Positions 42,412 through 53,527 are shown, numbered from the stretch's first letter. The stretch: 64,000 bases of DNA from Carya illinoinensis (GCF_018687715.1 NC_056753.1:7717501-7781500), one strand, 5' to 3'. Notes: generated by a model not told the origin, from the sequence alone. Translations and numbers: made by a program.

Positions 42412-44908
42412 AACTTTTTTTTTTTTTTATAGGAAACATACTTCATTAACAATAAAGCTTACAAGGTATTAGAATCAGACCAAAGAACATTAGAAATTAC
42501 ACCAGGGTATGCACCCCACCATAAGCTAACATTCTGAACACTTAAGCCATATTTGGCAAGTAAATGAGCTGCTACATTGCAGTTTCTATAAGTATGTTGC
42601 ACATCACAGATACTGAACCGAGACATCAAATCCTTTGCCTCACGAATGACATTGCCAAAAGTAGCCTTTGAAGGGCCTTGCTGATTGAACTCAATGACAA
42701 CCAACTGAAAATCACTTTCAATAACCAGGTTATTAACCAGAAGAAAAGGCTCCATCTACATTTAGTTTGAAAACACCAGGAGGTGGAAGTTCCCATCTGT
42801 ACTGATTTCTAATAATAGAAATAGGTTTATTTTTGAGCTCTTTGTACGATTTCTGCATTGCCAAAGCATTTCCCAGAATAGCATCAATACTCATTGCCTT
42901 ATTCTCAAACATCTTCATATTTCTTCTATACCAGCCGCTCCAACATATTATGAAAAACAGATCAAGCATATCCTGTCTCTTATTTTGTTGCAGCCTCAGA
43001 ATTACATCCAGGAACATATCATGTTCCTTCATAAGAATCATTGATGGGAAATAGAGAGACCAAACCTCTTTGATAGCTGGGCAGGAAAAAAGAGCATGAA
43101 GAGTATCCTCATTTTCAGCATGACAAAATACACAACCATCCTCTGTTAACATCTTCTTTTTCTTTAGATTTGACTTTGTGGGTAGGATTTCTTTGACAGC
43201 TTTCCAAGCAAAGATCCTCACCTTTACAGGAAGTTTCATGCTCCATATAGCTTTCCACATTTTCCTTAATAAATCAGCATTTGAGGATTCCCCATTCTGT
43301 CTACCTGGACTTAAATCTTTAAACAGTCTATAGGCACTTTTGACAGTATAAATACCAGTTGCTTCCTTCTTCCAGCAGATTAGATCCTTTCTATCTTGGC
43401 TGAGCACAATCTTTGTAATGTGAAGAGCTACTTCTGGTCTAAAGAGTGCAGTAATTTTACCCACATTCCACACTTTCTGATTGGCAATAAATAAAGAATT
43501 AACAGTTGCACTTTCATCCCCTATCAATTCTGCATTCCCATAATGAGAGGGACTGATATGTTGCCCAGCAATACTAGTAAAGCCAGGAACCCAAGAGTCT
43601 GTCCAAATCCTTACCTCCTTTCCCGAGCCAATTCTCCACTGACAACCCTCTTGTAGTTTGTGCTTTGTTCCCCAAATACCTCTCCATACAAAAGAGGGGT
43701 TATAACCCAATGCAGCATCTAAGAAGTGTTTTTTAGGAAAATATCGAGCTTTGAAGATCTTATGGAGTAAAGATTCAGTGTTCTGCATAATCCTCCAACC
43801 ATTTTTTGCTAGAAGAGCATCATTAAACACTCTCAAGTCTTTAAAGCCCATCCCTCCATTTTGTTTTGTATTACACATCTTTGACCAGCTCATCCAATGT
43901 ATTTTATGTTCTTCCTTCTTTTGGCCCCACCAGAATTTTGCCATTAATTTTTCTAGCTCTGCACACAGAGAGGAAGGTAGTTTAAAAAAATTCATGGATA
44001 GACAAGGCCACAGCCTTTATTAAAATTTCTTTCCCTCCAACCGAAAGCATCTTCTCCTTCCATCCTTGCAGTTTTTTCCACACTTTATGTTTTATATCAG
44101 AAAAAGCTCTATACTTTGCCCTCCCAACCAAAGGTGGAAGCCCCAAGTACTTCTCAAATTGTTGGTTGTGCTGCACTTCCCAAAGATCCAAAATATTTTG
44201 CCTTGTATCAGGTTTTACATTTGTACTAAAAACAATGCCAGTTTTGCCTCTGTTAATCTTTTGACCCAAAGACTACTCATAACAGTGCAATAAATGTTGA
44301 ATCCTTTGATTTTCATACACATTTGCCTTACAGAACAAGATGCTATCATCAGCAAAAAGTAAATGGGATAGTCTAGGAGCTCCTCTGCAGATTCTAACAG
44401 GTGTGATCTTACCATGCTCTTCAGCCTTCTTAAGTAGAGATATCAATCCCTCAGTGCAAAGTAAGAACAAATAGGGAGATAATGGGTCCCCTTGACGAAG
44501 CCCTCTTGATGGAATTATAGGACCTTTAGGCTCACCATTGATTAAAACTGAGAAAGAGACAGATTTTACACACTTCATACACACTTCATCACAAGAGAAA
44601 TCCATCGTGTATTAAAGCCCATTTTTATCATGACTTTTTCAATAAAAGGTCATTCCACTCTATCAAAAGCCTTACTCATATCTAACTTAATGGACATATA
44701 GCCCTCTTTTCCTTTTCTCTTCCGTCTCAAAAAATGCATAACTTCATAGGCTACCAGAATATTATCAGAGACAATTCTACCAGGGACAAAAGTGCATTGA
44801 GAGGTAGATATAACTGCATCAAGCACCTTTTTAAGTCTATTAGCAAGGACTTTGGATATTAACTTGTATACCACATTACATAGGCTAATAGGCCTAAAAT
44901 CAGAAATC
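42412..44908 (-). mobile_element. 5'-truncated L1-type LINE
   Basis: A LINE copy runs on the minus strand from an RT fragment at 44908 to a poly(A) tract (T-run 42416-42430 on the plus strand). Endonuclease and the start of RT are absent, so it is 5'-truncated, as expected for target-primed insertion. Coding pieces stay in order but in three or four frames. Confidence 0.85.
42459..44908 (-). pseudogene. LINE ORF2 relic: RT, zf-RVT and RNase H
   Basis: Minus-strand pieces: 44908-44650 RT start (FRPISLCNVVYKLISKVLAN, ending KLDMSKAFDRVE); 44605-44273 RT core (SRGLRQGDPLSPYLFLLC and catalytic FADDS); 44269-43982 (FEKYLGLPPLVGRAKY); 43995-42733, an intact 420-codon stretch with MGFKDLRVFNDALLAKNGWR, zinc-finger RVT cysteines (GCVFCHAENEDTLHALFSC) and the first strand of an RNase H domain (FKLNVDGAFSSG); 42755-42459, the rest of RNase H (LVIESDFQLVVIEF). 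Compared with the usual domain, about 45 residues between the first RNase H strand and the ESD motif are missing. Frameshifts and stops separate the pieces. Confidence 0.85.
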
Positions 44909-44917
44909 ACTAGAAGT

Positions 44918-45196
44918 GGACCGGTTACACCACTAGAAGTGATTGAGATATATTCAATTAATTCAAACAAGAAAAAAGAAAAAGAAATCAATCATCAAGA
45001 ACAAGATAGAGAACAAATAATCTTTGATACACCTTCATGACCACAAACGCACTTGCGTTGGAAAAAGGCACTTGCGACGAAGAAATCAAGCAATATTTGT
45101 TCTCTATCTTGTTCTTCATGATTGATTTCCTTTTCTGTTTTTCTTGTTTGAATTAATTGAATATATCTCGATCACTTCTAGTGGTGTAACCGGTCC
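44918..45196. repeat. Inverted repeat with ~103-bp arms joining LINE and AGGGGTGTAA element
   Basis: Left arm 44918-45021 and right arm 45094-45196 are reverse complements with only about five differences, around a ~72-bp spacer. The outer ~17 bases of each arm are the terminus of the AGGGGTGTAA element (GGTGTAACCGGTCC); the inner ~85 bases are flanking sequence. An 11-base CACTAGAAGTG also occurs directly at 44908-44918 and 44931-44941, at the LINE junction. Confidence 0.85.
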
Positions 45197-45848
45197 GGTT
45201 CGGTCTAGTTTTGGGCAAAATTTAGGACTAAACCGGTATGCATCGATTTTGCATTTTTCAAAACCGATTACATATCGATTACCCTCCTAAACTGGTACTC
45301 CAGTTTTACCGGTTTCCGGTCTGGTTAGGTCCAGTTTTTCGGTTTTAATGTACTATATTATATAATATATATAATATAGTATATAATACTATAGTGATAA
45401 TATATTGTAGTATATTATAATATATATTATAATTATATTAGAGACTATAATGTATATATCCTTTATATACATTATAAAAGATATATAATATAATTATATA
45501 TTATAGTATATTATAATATATAGTGATATTGTATTAGTATAACTATTAATACAAGAAACAAAATGATATAAGATTTTAAAATTTAATATTATATTAATTA
45601 GTAATTTATCATATAATACAAAACTATTTTATATATAGTTATATATTAATTAAATATATATATATATATAAACCAGTCTGGTCCGGTCTTAGAAAAATAA
45701 AAATCGGAACCGGACCGATTTTGACCGGTTTTTAAAAAAATAAAATGGATAACAGACCAAATCAAACTTGGGACCAGACCAATCCCACCAACCGGTGCGG
45801 TCTGGTTTACTGATTTATCGATTTCTTTTTACACCCCTAATTGCTTCT
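45170..45848 (+). mobile_element. AGGGGTGTAA element, copy 3
   Basis: The 659-bp element (45180-45838) starts AGTGGTGTAACCGGTCCGG and ends ...TTTTTACACCCCT. Flanks GATCACTTCT (45170-45179) and AATTGCTTCT (45839-45848) match at 7 of 10. It has the same orientation as copy 1 and the same arm/AT-core layout. Non-coding. Confidence 0.7.
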
Positions 45849-45891
45849 TTTTAGTTTTATGTGATTCTTTAATATAGAATACTAACTTAAC

Positions 45892-46403
45892 ATGGTTCGA
45901 CCAAAAGATCCATTTTGGAAGTATGCAGATGATTTGAATAATGGTTGTCATTTTTTCTGTAAATTTTGTCATGGTGAATTTGCGGGAGGTATTTTAGGCT
46001 TAAATGACATTTGTCTGGTTGTAAGTGCCACGATGTTAAAGTTTGTGAAAAAGTGCCACAAGATGTTCAATTAAAAGTGCAACAAGCACTTGAAACTCCA
46101 AATAAGAAAGATAGACAAGTTGAGGATGAAAATTGCTTAGTTCCAGCTTCATCACCTGGTGGCCCGAATCTATGTATGGAAAATGATAACGTTTTGATGG
46201 GTCAAAATGACAACAACAACGACTTGTTTGGATTGAATCGTGTGCCAATTTCAAGCATCGAAAAGGATAGGTGTCAAGTACTGGATAAACAATTGGCCGA
46301 GTTGTTCTTCTCACGTGAACAAGGAATCAAGTCTTTTGCAACGCTCAAAATTGTTGCAAAAAGGTTAATAATCGTTACATTTAATCTATTGCAGCGATTT
46401 TAA
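45892..46403 (+). pseudogene. BED zinc-finger hAT transposase, N-terminal fragment
   Basis: Opens MVRPKDPFWKYADDLNNG, then CHFFCKFCHGEFAGGI, a BED-type zinc finger start as found in hAT transposases. An overlapping frame (from 46011) carries KVCEKVPQDVQLKVQQALE. A later piece reads LDKQLAELFFSREQGI. One frameshift within the finger and loss of the remaining transposase make it a fragment. Sequence after about 46430 is LINE. Confidence 0.7.
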
Positions 46404-46429
46404 CTTCGCCGCACATTTGCCGATATAAA

Positions 46430-47053
46430 GGCGACGCTTTTGATCAAGGCACAAACTCATCACTTTCCATGGAGAAGAATTTGGAGAAATAAGGCACCTC
46501 CTAGGGTGGCATTCTTTGCTTGGACAACTTCTTTGGGAAAGATCTTGACGATGGATAATTTACGAAAACGCGAGGTGATAGCAGTGGACTGGTGCTATAT
46601 GTGCAAACAATGTGATGAGACTCTGGAGCATCCTCTACTACATTGTGAGGTTGCTAGAACACCATGGGTCAAGGTATTTAGACAGGTAGAGCTAGCCTAG
46701 GTTATGCTTGCAACAGTGGTTGAACTTCTGGCATGTTGGACGAATTTGGGTGGTATTCCACAAATTTCAGCTATGTGGAAGATGATTCCTTCATGTATTG
46801 TTTGGTGCATATGGTAGGAAATAAATGACAAGACATTTGAAGACGGAGCGTTCATTGGAGGAGATTAGATTACTTTTTATTAGAACCTTGTTTTTTTGGG
46901 CCAAAGTTGTAGATTTTAAAGGTCTCGATTTTCATGATTTTCTTATTTCAATCTCCTTCCTAAATAGGTGTTATCTCTTGCGTACTCCCTTGTGTACTTG
47001 GGTTATGCCTATTCGTATTAATATAATATTAATGTTTACCTATAAAAAAAAAA
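46430..47053 (+). mobile_element. LINE 3' fragment with zf-RVT and poly(A)
   Basis: 46440-46700 encodes HHFPWRRIWRNKAPPRVAFF, VIAVDWCYMCKQCDETLEHP and LLHCEVARTPW, the zinc-finger RVT region of plant LINE ORF2. Broken sequence and a LINE-type 3' UTR follow, ending in an A-run at 47044-47053. It is 5'-truncated and adjoins the BED fragment directly. Confidence 0.8.
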
Positions 47054-47059
47054 TGATTG

Positions 47060-47793
47060 GGCAAATCTCACCTTTGTCTGGCTATGGTGGATTTTTTTGA
47101 ATTCATATTCGGATTTTCCTATGTCCCCCATCTTGGGATGAGCATTATTCAGCCTTGAATGAAAGGAGGCTACCTTGACAATGCTCGAACCACTTTCCAT
47201 TATGATATCAACTCGAGAGGGCAACTTTAGTTAAAGCTGTAGTGGATTCCAAGTATGGCTGTGCTTGGGAGAGTGGTGCTCTAATGAGGTAAACAGACTA
47301 CATGGGGTAGGGTTGGGGAAGAATATTAGAAAAGGATTGGCAGTCTTTATTATATGCACTAGACCTGATTTGGGCAATGCCATTTGGACCAGATTTTAGC
47401 ATGACCTTTGGTGTGGTGAGAGAGCTCACATGGAAGCTTTTCTAGAAGTATACAAGATTGTGAGAATGCAGGATTATTCGATGGCTGATTTAATTCTACT
47501 TTTCAATGGCTCCCCTCAGTGGAATGTCAGTTTTTTCTAAGCTGCTCAAAACTGGGAAGTTGGTGCTTTCTATCTATTGTACTATATGAAAATAAGCGCT
47601 AGAGGTTTAGATAAAAAATTTTGGTGTCCATCTGAGAGAGTAGAGTTAATCATCCACTCATTCTACCAGCCCCTAACTATTCAGGACACAAATTCCTTTC
47701 CTTGAAGAAAATGTGGAAGACTGAGGCGTCCTTAAACATAACTTTCTTCATTCAGACAGCTTCTTTAAGGAAGATTTGCACCACGGATGACCT
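47060..47793 (+). pseudogene. LINE ORF2 fragment, upstream half of an interrupted copy
   Basis: Pieces in several frames match the region after RT in plant LINEs: LVKAVVDSKYGCAWE near 47230, DLWCGERAHMEAFLEVYKIV near 47410, QWNVSFF near 47520, and KKMWKTEASLNITFFIQTAS near 47710 before a stop. The copy continues, after unrelated insertions, at about 48700 and beyond the Copia element at 54229-54633. Confidence 0.7.
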
Positions 47794-48157
47794 ATGAACG
47801 ACAATATCAATTTCGAACAGCTAGATCGTGCCATATTGTCTGATGGGCGTAGTGTATCAATAATTTCATATAGCCAAAGGGGAAGGCGGAAAGCGGAAAG
47901 TTTCCGCACACCATTTTCAGATAGTTTGAATGACTATGAGTGTTTAATAGGAACTGTACAGACGTGTAAGTTTTATGACAAACCACATATAGCTGGTTGA
48001 ACTAGGCAACTGCCTTTGTGCTTCAATTTTTCAGTAGGAAATTTTTGTCAAACATTTATTGTGTTGTAGGGTACTTAGTGCTTAGGGGTTTCTCTACAAG
48101 AAGAAATATCTTGAAGACAAAATTCGAGATCACTTTGGTTGAAGAAATGGGATAAAT
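47794..48157. other. Unassigned insert between LINE pieces
   Basis: A 68-codon frame (47794-48000) has no recognisable domain. The LINE homology pauses here. Nothing else was identified. Confidence 0.35.
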
Positions 48158-48561
48158 TGTGATACTCCATATGATAAGGATAAAGTTAGATAATGTATGA
48201 GATCTCACATTGCTTGGGAATGAGAAGTTTTTGCTCTTTATAAGGTTCCAATGGAGTTCTAATTGTATCATTGACTAGTCCTTTTAGAATATAGGCCATA
48301 TGGTTTGGACCTTTTATCGGGGTGTTACAAATGGTATTAGAGCCTTTCCCAATAAAAAATGTGGGACTTAAGCCATGCCACCTATAATGGGCTGGCTCGA
48401 TGTGGACATCGAGAATTTAAAGGGAAAGATTGTAATACCTCATATGATAAGGATAATGGTATGAGCTGGCTCTAAGATTCCAATTAGACTCCAATTGTAT
48501 CATTAATTAATCATTTTGGAATATAGGTCTTGTGATTTGGGTTTTCTATTGGGGTGTTAGA
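48158..48561 (+). mobile_element. TRIM (miniature LTR retrotransposon)
   Basis: Two direct terminal repeats: 48158-48329 (starts TGTGATACTCCATATGATAA, ends GGGGTGTTACA) and 48431-48561 (starts TGTAATACCTCATATGATAA, ends GGGGTGTTAGA, shortened by about 40 bp). The ~101-bp interior holds a primer-binding site TGGTATTAGAGCC (48332-48344) and a polypurine tract AAAGGGAAAGA just before the second repeat. It has no coding capacity. Flanks TAAAT and TAAAA may be the target-site duplication. Confidence 0.75.
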
Positions 48562-48764
48562 TAAAAACATCGATTATTTCCACTAGGTGGCTAACTCGCA
48601 TGGGAAGTTGACGTTTTTTGGAGTTTTGTGATTAGTGTACTCTATCTGTATGATTTTTTTTTTTGTTTTTTCTTTGGGGGGGTGGAGAGGGGGGGAGCTG
48701 AAGACGATCTTTTGGCACCCTTTTAAGAAAGGGAAGTTCATAGTCTTCATTGTGATATTGCTAC
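48562..48764 (+). pseudogene. Spacer and LINE piece before the Copia insertion
   Basis: T- and G-rich spacer to about 48690. The last ~35 bases translate as HSLHCDIAT, part of the LINE zf-RVT C-x-H motif, whose continuation lies at 54234 after the Copia element. Confidence 0.5.
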
Positions 48765-49452
48765 TGTAGCAGTAAAGCCACTTTTATGGACTTTTATGGG
48801 TCAAAAATGGTGGCTAGTTGAGCTTGCGTTCACATTTGTTTCCGCCATCTTCCACCGCTAAAGCCACCTTTATGGGTCAAAAATAGTGGCTAGTTGACAA
48901 CCTACATTAAGCTTACGTTCACATTTGCTTCCGCCATCTTCCACTGCCAAAGCCACATTTATGGGTCAAAAATGGTGGCTAGTTGACAACCTACATCAAG
49001 CTTGCATTCACATTTGCTTCCGCTATCTTCCACCGCCAAAGCCACCTTTATGGGTCAAAAATGGTGGCTAGTTGACAACCTACATCAAGCTTGCGATCAC
49101 ATTTGCTTTCGCCATCTTCCACCTCCTTTAACTCCTATAAATACATGTTTTTGCTTTTAGAAATCTATCCCACTTTGAAAGAAAAATTTAGAGAAAGAGA
49201 GAGAGTTTTAGAGAGAAAAATAGTGAGGTTTCTCCTATATATTGTCTCTCCTTTTATAAGAAAGAGTGAGTTTTCTCCTTTTATAAGAGAGGATATTGTC
49301 AATTGTGCTCTCATTATTTAAGAGAGAAATTCTTGTAATCCTTTTGCTATAAGTGAAATTCTTCTACAATTGGAGTTCCTTATTATTTCTTTTATTCTTT
49401 CTCATTTCTACTTCAGTTGTAATTGTATGCCCTGTACCACAAGCGCCTAACA
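48765..49452 (+). repeat. 5' LTR of Copia element 1
   Basis: Starts TGTAGCAGTAAAGCC and ends ...CGCCTAACA. U3 contains four tandem ~89-bp units (48774-49126). A TATA box TATAAATA lies at 49136-49143, predicting transcription start near 49170. The purine-rich stretch after it ('gagaaagagagagag') lies in R/U5. Confidence 0.95.
48774..49126 (+). repeat. Four tandem ~89-bp units in the Copia U3
   Basis: Units begin AAAGCCAC at 48774 (86 bp, variant), 48860, 48949 and 49038 (89 bp each), and end just before the TATA box. The same array is in the 3' LTR (about 53550-53902). Units contain 'gggtcaaaaatggtggctag' and 'cttccgccatcttccac'. Tandem upstream repeats in LTRs often act as enhancers; this role is inferred here. 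Confidence 0.9.
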
Positions 49453-49453
49453 G

Positions 49454-49465
49454 TGGTATCAGAGC
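49454..49465 (+). promoter_or_regulatory. Primer-binding site of Copia element 1
   Basis: TGGTATCAGAGC, complementary to the 3' end of initiator Met tRNA, one base after the 5' LTR. Confidence 0.9.
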
Positions 49466-49532
49466 ATCAGGTTTATAGCCGGTTTTCGTGCTACAGTTAA
49501 ATCCAGTTAGTGGAAAGGAGGCATCTTCAATA

Positions 49533-52500
49533 ATGGCGACGAAGTACGAAATAGATAAGTTCAATGGGAGTAATTTCTCATTGTGGAAAATGAGAATAAA
49601 AGCAATTTTGATGAAAGATAATTGCTTGACGGCAATTGGAGATAGGCCCGATGAGATCACTGACGACGGCAAGTGGAACGAGATGGATGGCAATACTATT
49701 GCTAATCTGCACCTAGCACTAGTTGATGGAGTATTGTCAAGTGTGGCGGAGAAAAAGACAGCAAAAGAGATATGGGATACTCTGACAAAATTGTACGAGA
49801 CCAAATCACTACACAACAAAATTTTCTTGAGAAGAAAACTCTACACCCTTCGGATGATGGAGTCAACTATGGTGACAGACCACATCAACACCCTCAACAC
49901 TTTATTTTCACAGCTCACAGCAATGGGGCATAACATAGAGATGGGTGAACGTGCTGAAATTCTACTTCAAAGTCTACCTGATTCGTATGATCAACTCATC
50001 ATCAACTTAACCAACAACATTGAAGTTCTAGTATTCGATGATATTGCAGCTGCGGTTCTTGAAGAAGAAAGTCGGTGCAAAAGTAAAGAAGATAGACCAG
50101 GAGGCTTACAGCAAGCCGAAACTTTGGTAATAAAGAGAGGGAGATCAACGGAACGTGGCCCCAGTGGGAATCAAAATCAGAGTAGATCAAAATTCAGAAG
50201 TAAGAAGAATGTCAAGTGTCATCACTGTGGCAAGAAAGGGCACTACAAAAGGGAGTATTGGCATCTCAAGAAGAACGAAGAAGCCAAAGGAAAAGGCCCT
50301 GAGTTGTCAAAAGCTCAGGGTTGTGTAGCAAGCACCTCAGATGATGGTGAAATTTTATACAGTGAGGCAACAATAGTTACTAAAGGTAGAAGAAGATTTG
50401 CTGATGTCTGGCTTATTGACTCAGGAGCAACATGGCATATGACTCCCCGGAGAGAATGGTTCTATCAATATGAACCTATCTCAGGAGGATCTGTGTTCAT
50501 GGGAGACGATCATGCCTTGGAGATTGCTGGTATTGGTACCATCAAATTGAAGATGTGTGACAGTACAGTTCGCACCATTCAGGAGGTACGACATGTGAAA
50601 GGCCTGAAGAAAAATCTATTGTCTTTAGGACAATTAGATAATAGTGGGTGTAAAACCCATATTCAAGATGGGATCATGAAAATAGTTAAAGGCGCGCTTG
50701 TAATGATGAAAGCGAGAAAGATAGCTGCAAATTTGTACATGCTTAAAGGAGAAACACAACAAGAAGGAGAAGCATCCACTGCGTTGGCAAGTTCAGCAGA
50801 AGAATTAACAATGATGTGGCACCGTAAGCTTGGCCACATGTCAGAACGAGGTTTGAAGATTCTTGCTGAACAAAAGCTTCTTCCAGGGCTCAAAAAGGTT
50901 TCATTACCCTTTTGTGAGCATTGTGTTACTAGTAAGCAGCATAGATTGAAATTCAGTAGTTCCTCTGCTAGAAGTAAAGCTATCTTATAACTAATCCATT
51001 CTGATATTTGGCAAGCACCAGTTTTGTCCCTAAGAGGAGCAAAATACTTTGTGTCATTTATTGACGATTACTCCAGGAGATGTTGGGTGTATCCAATAAA
51101 AAATAAAGCAGATGTATTTCCAGTTTTCAAAATATTCAAAGCGCGGGTTGAGCTTGAATCTGAAAAGAAGATTAAATGTTTAAGGACAGACAATGGAGGA
51201 GAATATACTGGTATTGAATTTGATAGCTTCTGTCAACAAGAATGTATCAAAAGGCAGCTCACGGTGGCATACACTCCACAACAAAATGGAGTAGCAGAGC
51301 GGATGAACAGAACCTTATTAGAATGAACAAGAGCGATGTTGAGAACTGCAGGAATGGCCAAATCATTTTGGGCAAAAGCAGTCAAGACTGTCTGTTATGT
51401 GATCAATCGGTCACCATCAACCGCAATTGATCTGAAAACGCCGATGGAGATGTGGACTGATAAGCCAGCTAATTATTCTCACTTACATACATTTGGAAGT
51501 CCAGTTTATGTTATGTACAACGCCCAAGAAACATCAAAGCTAGATCCAAAATCTAGAAAATGTATTTTCTTAGGGTATGCTGATGGAGTCAAAGAGTATC
51601 GCCTGTGGGATCCCACTGCCCGCAAGGTGCTAATCAGCAGGGATGTTGTATTTGTAGAAGATAAGGTACAAGAAAAAGAAAATGATAGCGCTTCAAAAGA
51701 GAAACCAGAGACTACTACAGTTCAAATTGAAGAAAGACAAAAATTAGAAGTTCCAGATTCTTCTGAAGTAATATCAGAGCACGAAGTACAAGAACAAGCT
51801 GAGTGTGCAATTCCACAAGTTCGACGGTCAACTCGGGAGAGAAGAAAACCAACTTGGCACTCAGAGTACATCATGGAGGGAAATGTCACATACTGTTTAC
51901 TAACAGAAGATGGAGAACCGTCAAATTTCCATGAGTCTACAAATAGCCAAGAAGCTTCTCTGTGGATGGTTGCAATGCAAGAAGAAATTGAAACTCTCCA
52001 TAAAAACAAAACATGAGATCTTGTACCACTACCACAAGGAAGAAAGGTCATCGGAAACAAATGGGTTTACAAGATCAAACGAAATGGCAATGACCAAGTG
52101 GAGCGGTATCGTGCTAGATTGGTGGTGAAAGGATTCGCTCAGAAAGAAGGCATAGACTTCAACGAAATATTCTCTCCTGTTGTTAGACTCTCAACGGTTC
52201 GAGCAGTCCTTGCGATGTGTGCTACATTTGACTTGTACTTAGAACAACTGGACATGAAAACTGCATTTCTTCATGGAGAAATTGAAGAAGAAATTTACAT
52301 GCTCCAACCAGAAGGTTTTGAAGAAAAAGAAAAAGAGAACTTGGTTTGCAGGTTGAACAAATCTCTATACGGTCTCAAATAAGCGCCGAGATGTTGGTAT
52401 AAGAGATTTGATTCCTTTATCATGAGCCTTGGATACAATAGACATAGTTTAGATCCTTGTGTTTACTACAAGAGATTTGGTGATGGTAATTTTATTATTC

Positions 52501-53474
52501 TGTTGTTGTATGTTGACGACATGTTGGTAGCAGGCCCCAACAAAGATCGTATTACAGACTTAAAGGCACAGTTGGCTAGGGAGTTTGAAATGAAGGACTT
52601 GAGACCAGCAAACAAGATTCTAGGGATGCAAATTTACCGAGACAGAAATAATAGGAAGATATGGCTTTCTCAGAAAAATTATTTGAAGAAAATCTTACGA
52701 CGCTTCAACATGCAAGATTGTAAGCCAATTTCTACCCCTCTTCCTATTAATTTCAAGTTATCCTCAAGTATGAGTCCTAGCAATGAAGCAGAGAGAATGG
52801 AAATGTCTCGAGTACTGTATGCATCAGCAGTGGGTAGCTTAATGTTCGCTATGATTTGTACAAGACCAGACATTGCACAATCAGTGGGAGTGGTTAGTCG
52901 ATACATGGCAAATCCTGGTAAAGAGCATTGGAGTGCTGTAAAGAGGATCCTGAGATATGTCAAGGGTACCTCAAATGTCGCATTATGTTATGAAGGATCA
53001 GACTTTACTGTCAGAGGCTATGTTGATTCAGATTATGCAGGTGATCTTGACAAGAGCAAGTCCACCTCAGGTTATGTGTTTACTCTTGCTGGAGGAGCTG
53101 TAAGCTGGGTTTCAAAATTGCAGTCTATCGTGGCTACTTCTACAACGGAGGCAGAATATGTCGCAGCTACACAAGCTAACAAAGAGGCAATATGGTTGCA
53201 AATGCTATTGGAAGAGCTCAGACACGTACAAGAGAAGGTTGATTTATTTTGTGATAGTCAGAGCGCTTTGCATTTGGCAAAGAATCTAGCATTTCATTCA
53301 AGGACAAAGCACATACGAGTTCAGTATCACTTCGTTCATAAGAAGGTGGAAGAAGGAAGTGTGGATATACAAAAAATCCATACAAAAGACAACCTAGCAG
53401 ATATATTAACAAAGCCAATTAATAATGACAAGTTTATCTGGTGTCGATCCTCTTTAGGCCTAGCATATATGTAA
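49533..53474 (+). pseudogene. Copia gag-pol polyprotein with four nonsense codons
   Basis: One frame of 1,313 codons plus stop. Start MATKYEIDKFNGSNFSLWKM (gag). Zinc knuckle near residue 228 reads CHHCGKKGHYKREY, where the last cysteine is replaced by tyrosine. Protease LIDSGATWHMT near 293; pre-integrase WHRKLGH near 428; integrase HSDIW, RTDNGGEY and NGVAERMNR supply D, D and E; RT has YVDD near 992; RNase H follows with TEAEYVAAT and KHIRVQYH. In-frame stops: TAA 50988, TGA 51324, TGA 52014 and TAA 52380. Each is reachable by one transition from a family-typical codon, and there is no indel. Such a pattern fits deamination-type decay after insertion. The enzyme active-site residues remain. 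Confidence 0.93.
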
Positions 53475-53527
53475 GCGGCATGGAGATGGAAAGTGTAGAA
53501 AAGATAGAAGGATTACAAAAGTGACTT

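Noticed and set aside
49364..49819. 151-codon minus-strand frame over the Copia leader and gag
   Set aside because: Antisense shadow of the gag start and LTR end.
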